Positions 5,757 through 6,987 of a stretch of 6,987 bases of DNA are shown piece after piece. Under the pieces are notes generated by a model. That model ran no database searches. It had not been told where the DNA came from and saw nothing but the letters and a program-made list of their open reading frames with translations. How positions within the stretch are numbered: the stretch's first letter is position 1; every line of letters starts with the position of its first letter. Location: positions 1-6,987 of the forward strand of contig JAKANT010000088.1 in the NCBI GenBank assembly GCA_021823635.1, in the 5' to 3' direction. Source of the DNA: Pseudomonadota bacterium (lineage in GTDB: Bacteria; Pseudomonadota; Gammaproteobacteria; Burkholderiales; Burkholderiaceae_F). The translations under genes and the position numbers were made by a program.

Positions 5757-6521
5757 CTCGCTTACATCGTCGTCGCCAACGTCGCCTCCACCGTGCTGTC
5801 GATCGCACTGGCGGCTTGGCTGAGCTTCCGCTGGCTGTCGTCGCTGGTCGACAAGCTGGTCTGCGTATCGGCCGGACTGCTGCTGACGGTCGCCTTCACC
5901 CATCTGCTGCCGGAGGCCTTTCACAGCGAGGCCGATCCGCTCGTGCTCGGTTGGCTGCTGCTCGGCGGCATCCTCGGGTTCTTCCTGCTGGAGAAGCTGG
6001 CGCTGATCCATCACACGCACCACCACGAAGGCGACGCCCATCACCACGGCCGTGGGCACGATGCACACGAAGCGCGCCGCGGCGGCTGGCCGGTGCTGAT
6101 CGGCGACGCCTTCCACAATTTCGCCGACGGCGTGCTGATCGCCGCCGCGTTCGTGGTCGACGTCGGGCTGGGGGTGGCTGCCACGCTAGCGGTGATCGCG
6201 CACGAGATCCCGCACGAAGTCGGCGACTTCATGATCCTGCTGAACGCCGGCTTCACACCGCGGCGCGCGTTCGCCTTCAACCTGATCGCCGGCGCCGCGG
6301 CGGTGGCCGGCGGCGTGATCGGCTACTTCGTGCTCGACGCGACGCGGCTGCTGCTGCCGTATGCGCTGGCGATCGCCGCCGCCAGTTTCATCTACATCGC
6401 GCTATCCGACCTGCTGCCTGAGATGATGCGGCGCTCGTCGCTGCGCCACTCGCTGCCTGAAGTGCTGCTGGTGTTGGCCGGCGTAGTGATCGCCGCGCTC
6501 GTCACCGCGACCATGCACTGA
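5745..6521 (+). CDS. ZIP family divalent metal transporter, LIV-1-like motif
   Basis: A 258-residue inner-membrane protein with about eight predicted helices that belongs to the ZIP family, which usually moves zinc, iron or manganese into the cytoplasm. The transport-site signatures are DAFHNFADG at residues 121-129 (His124, Asn125, Asp128) in helix 4 and HEIPHEVGD at 153-161 (His153, Glu154, His157, Glu158, Asp161) in helix 5. The latter fits the HExPHExGD pattern of the LIV-1 subfamily. A His-rich cytoplasmic loop with ten His residues spans 89-109 between helices 3 and 4 and probably senses or buffers metal. Start choice: GTG 5745 has AAGGA 7 nt upstream, whereas TTG 5706 gives 13 extra residues without a Shine-Dalgarno and overlaps a TTGACA box. 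The gene follows the hydrolase by 87 bp of hairpin-rich DNA and converges on the sulfurtransferase. The metal specificity cannot be read from sequence. Confidence 0.92.
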   Translation: MSNTLAYIVVANVASTVLSIALAAWLSFRWLSSLVDKLVCVSAGLLLTVAFTHLLPEAFHSEADPLVLGWLLLGGILGFFLLEKLALIHHTHHHEGDAHHHGRGHDAHEARRGGWPVLIGDAFHNFADGVLIAAAFVVDVGLGVAATLAVIAHEIPHEVGDFMILLNAGFTPRRAFAFNLIAGAAAVAGGVIGYFVLDATRLLLPYALAIAAASFIYIALSDLLPEMMRRSSLRHSLPEVLLVLAGVVIAALVTATMH

Positions 6522-6527
6522 GCTCAG
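6518..6527. repeat. 10-bp palindrome joining two convergent stop codons (copy 2)
   Basis: CTGAGCTCAG is the same palindrome as at 1812-1821. It carries the TGA of the ZIP gene (6519-6521) and the opposite-strand TGA of the sulfurtransferase (6524-6526), again 2 bp apart. The bases flanking the 10-mer do not extend the symmetry. Confidence 0.6.
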
Positions 6528-6987
6528 GGCGTGCGGCCTTTCGCTACCGGACGCGCCGCATCGGCGATCCACTCGCTCCAAGATCCCGGATACAGGCGCG
6601 ATCCGCTCAGACCGGCGATCTCCATCGCCAGCGCGTTGTGGCAGGCGGTCACGCCCGAGCCGCACTGATGTATCGCATTGCGCGGCGCGCGGCCGGCGAG
6701 CAGGGCCTCGAACTCGGCGCGCAGGGTCGCGGCGTCCTTGAAGCGGCCGTCGGCGAGGTTGGCCTGCCAGAAGCGGTTCACGGCGCCGGGAATGTGGCCC
6801 GCCACCGGATCGATCGGCTCGACCTCGCCCGCGTAACGTTCGGGTGCGCGCGCATCGATCAGCAGCGTGGCCGCATCGTCGCGCGTGGCGAGCACGGCCA
6901 CGGCATCGACGCAATCGGCCAGCGGCGCGCGCGCCGTCAAGGAACCCGGCGGCCGCAGCGGTGCATCGCGGCTGACCGGCAGACCGG
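6524..6987 (-). CDS. 3-mercaptopyruvate/thiosulfate sulfurtransferase, C-terminal rhodanese domain (5' end outside window)
   Basis: This is the catalytic second domain of a two-domain sulfurtransferase (SseA/rhodanese type), which moves sulfur from 3-mercaptopyruvate or thiosulfate to a thiol or cyanide via a Cys persulfide. The active-site loop CGSGVTA has its nucleophile Cys at 6662-6664. CGSGVTA is typical of 3-mercaptopyruvate sulfurtransferases, while thiosulfate enzymes usually have CRKGVTA. Other family marks are IDARAPERYAGEVEP, AGHIPGAVN and the C-terminal YPGSWSEWIAD. A TTG at 6940 could be taken as the start of a 138-residue protein, but the frame stays open to 6987 and reads GLPVSRDAPLRPPGSLTAR. 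This is the usual linker after the first rhodanese domain, so the gene continues beyond the window. About half the protein is visible. It converges on the ZIP gene with a 2-bp gap. Confidence 0.9.
   Translation of the reverse strand, partial: GLPVSRDAPLRPPGSLTARAPLADCVDAVAVLATRDDAATLLIDARAPERYAGEVEPIDPVAGHIPGAVNRFWQANLADGRFKDAATLRAEFEALLAGRAPRNAIHQCGSGVTACHNALAMEIAGLSGSRLYPGSWSEWIADAARPVAKGRTP

Noticed and set aside
4749..6116. A minus-strand open frame of 455 codons opposite the hydrolase and ZIP genes
   Set aside because: It is antisense to two well-supported genes, is Arg/Gln/His-rich and has no family motifs.
6938..6940. TTG 6940 as start of a single-domain rhodanese of 138 residues
   Set aside because: The frame continues to the window edge and encodes a typical interdomain linker, so the TTG is more likely an internal Leu codon.

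Overview
The window is high-GC DNA (about two thirds or more G+C by eye) with tightly packed genes and the strong third-position GC bias typical of betaproteobacteria. The end of PolA, the Tat-exported dienelactone hydrolase and the tandem TldD/TldE pair fit Burkholderiales or a related order. This placement is an inference from protein style. No rRNA or other marker is present to fix the taxon.

Layout, left to right: the 3' end of polA (+, cut by the window edge); a SLAC1/TehA-type anion channel (+) whose start lies just after a -10-like box; a TldD-like/TldE-like metalloprotease pair on the minus strand (TldD upstream, TldE 6 bp behind it); a 159-bp divergent intergenic region with a candidate promoter and two inverted repeats; a Tat-signal dienelactone hydrolase (+); a highly structured 87-bp spacer; a ZIP-family metal transporter (+) starting at GTG; and the C-terminal rhodanese domain of a 3-mercaptopyruvate-type sulfurtransferase (-), running off the right edge. 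No gap exceeds 300 bases. I see no tRNA, rRNA, CRISPR array, insertion sequence or phage gene.

The genes are mostly independent housekeeping or accessory functions. The only clear functional unit is TldD/TldE, whose homologues form a heteromeric zinc protease acting on small or modified peptides. The hydrolase and the ZIP transporter are co-directional and may be partly co-transcribed, but hairpins lie between them.

I found no convincing new multi-gene system. The most interesting non-coding signal is just upstream of the ZIP gene. A perfect 8-bp hairpin holds the Shine-Dalgarno sequence in its loop and ends on the base before the GTG start. An alternative 9-bp outer stem would bury the start codon. 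Also notable are a 10-bp palindrome carrying both stop codons at each of the two convergent gene junctions, a probably leaderless SLAC1/TehA transcript, and a GC-rich hairpin in the tldD leader.
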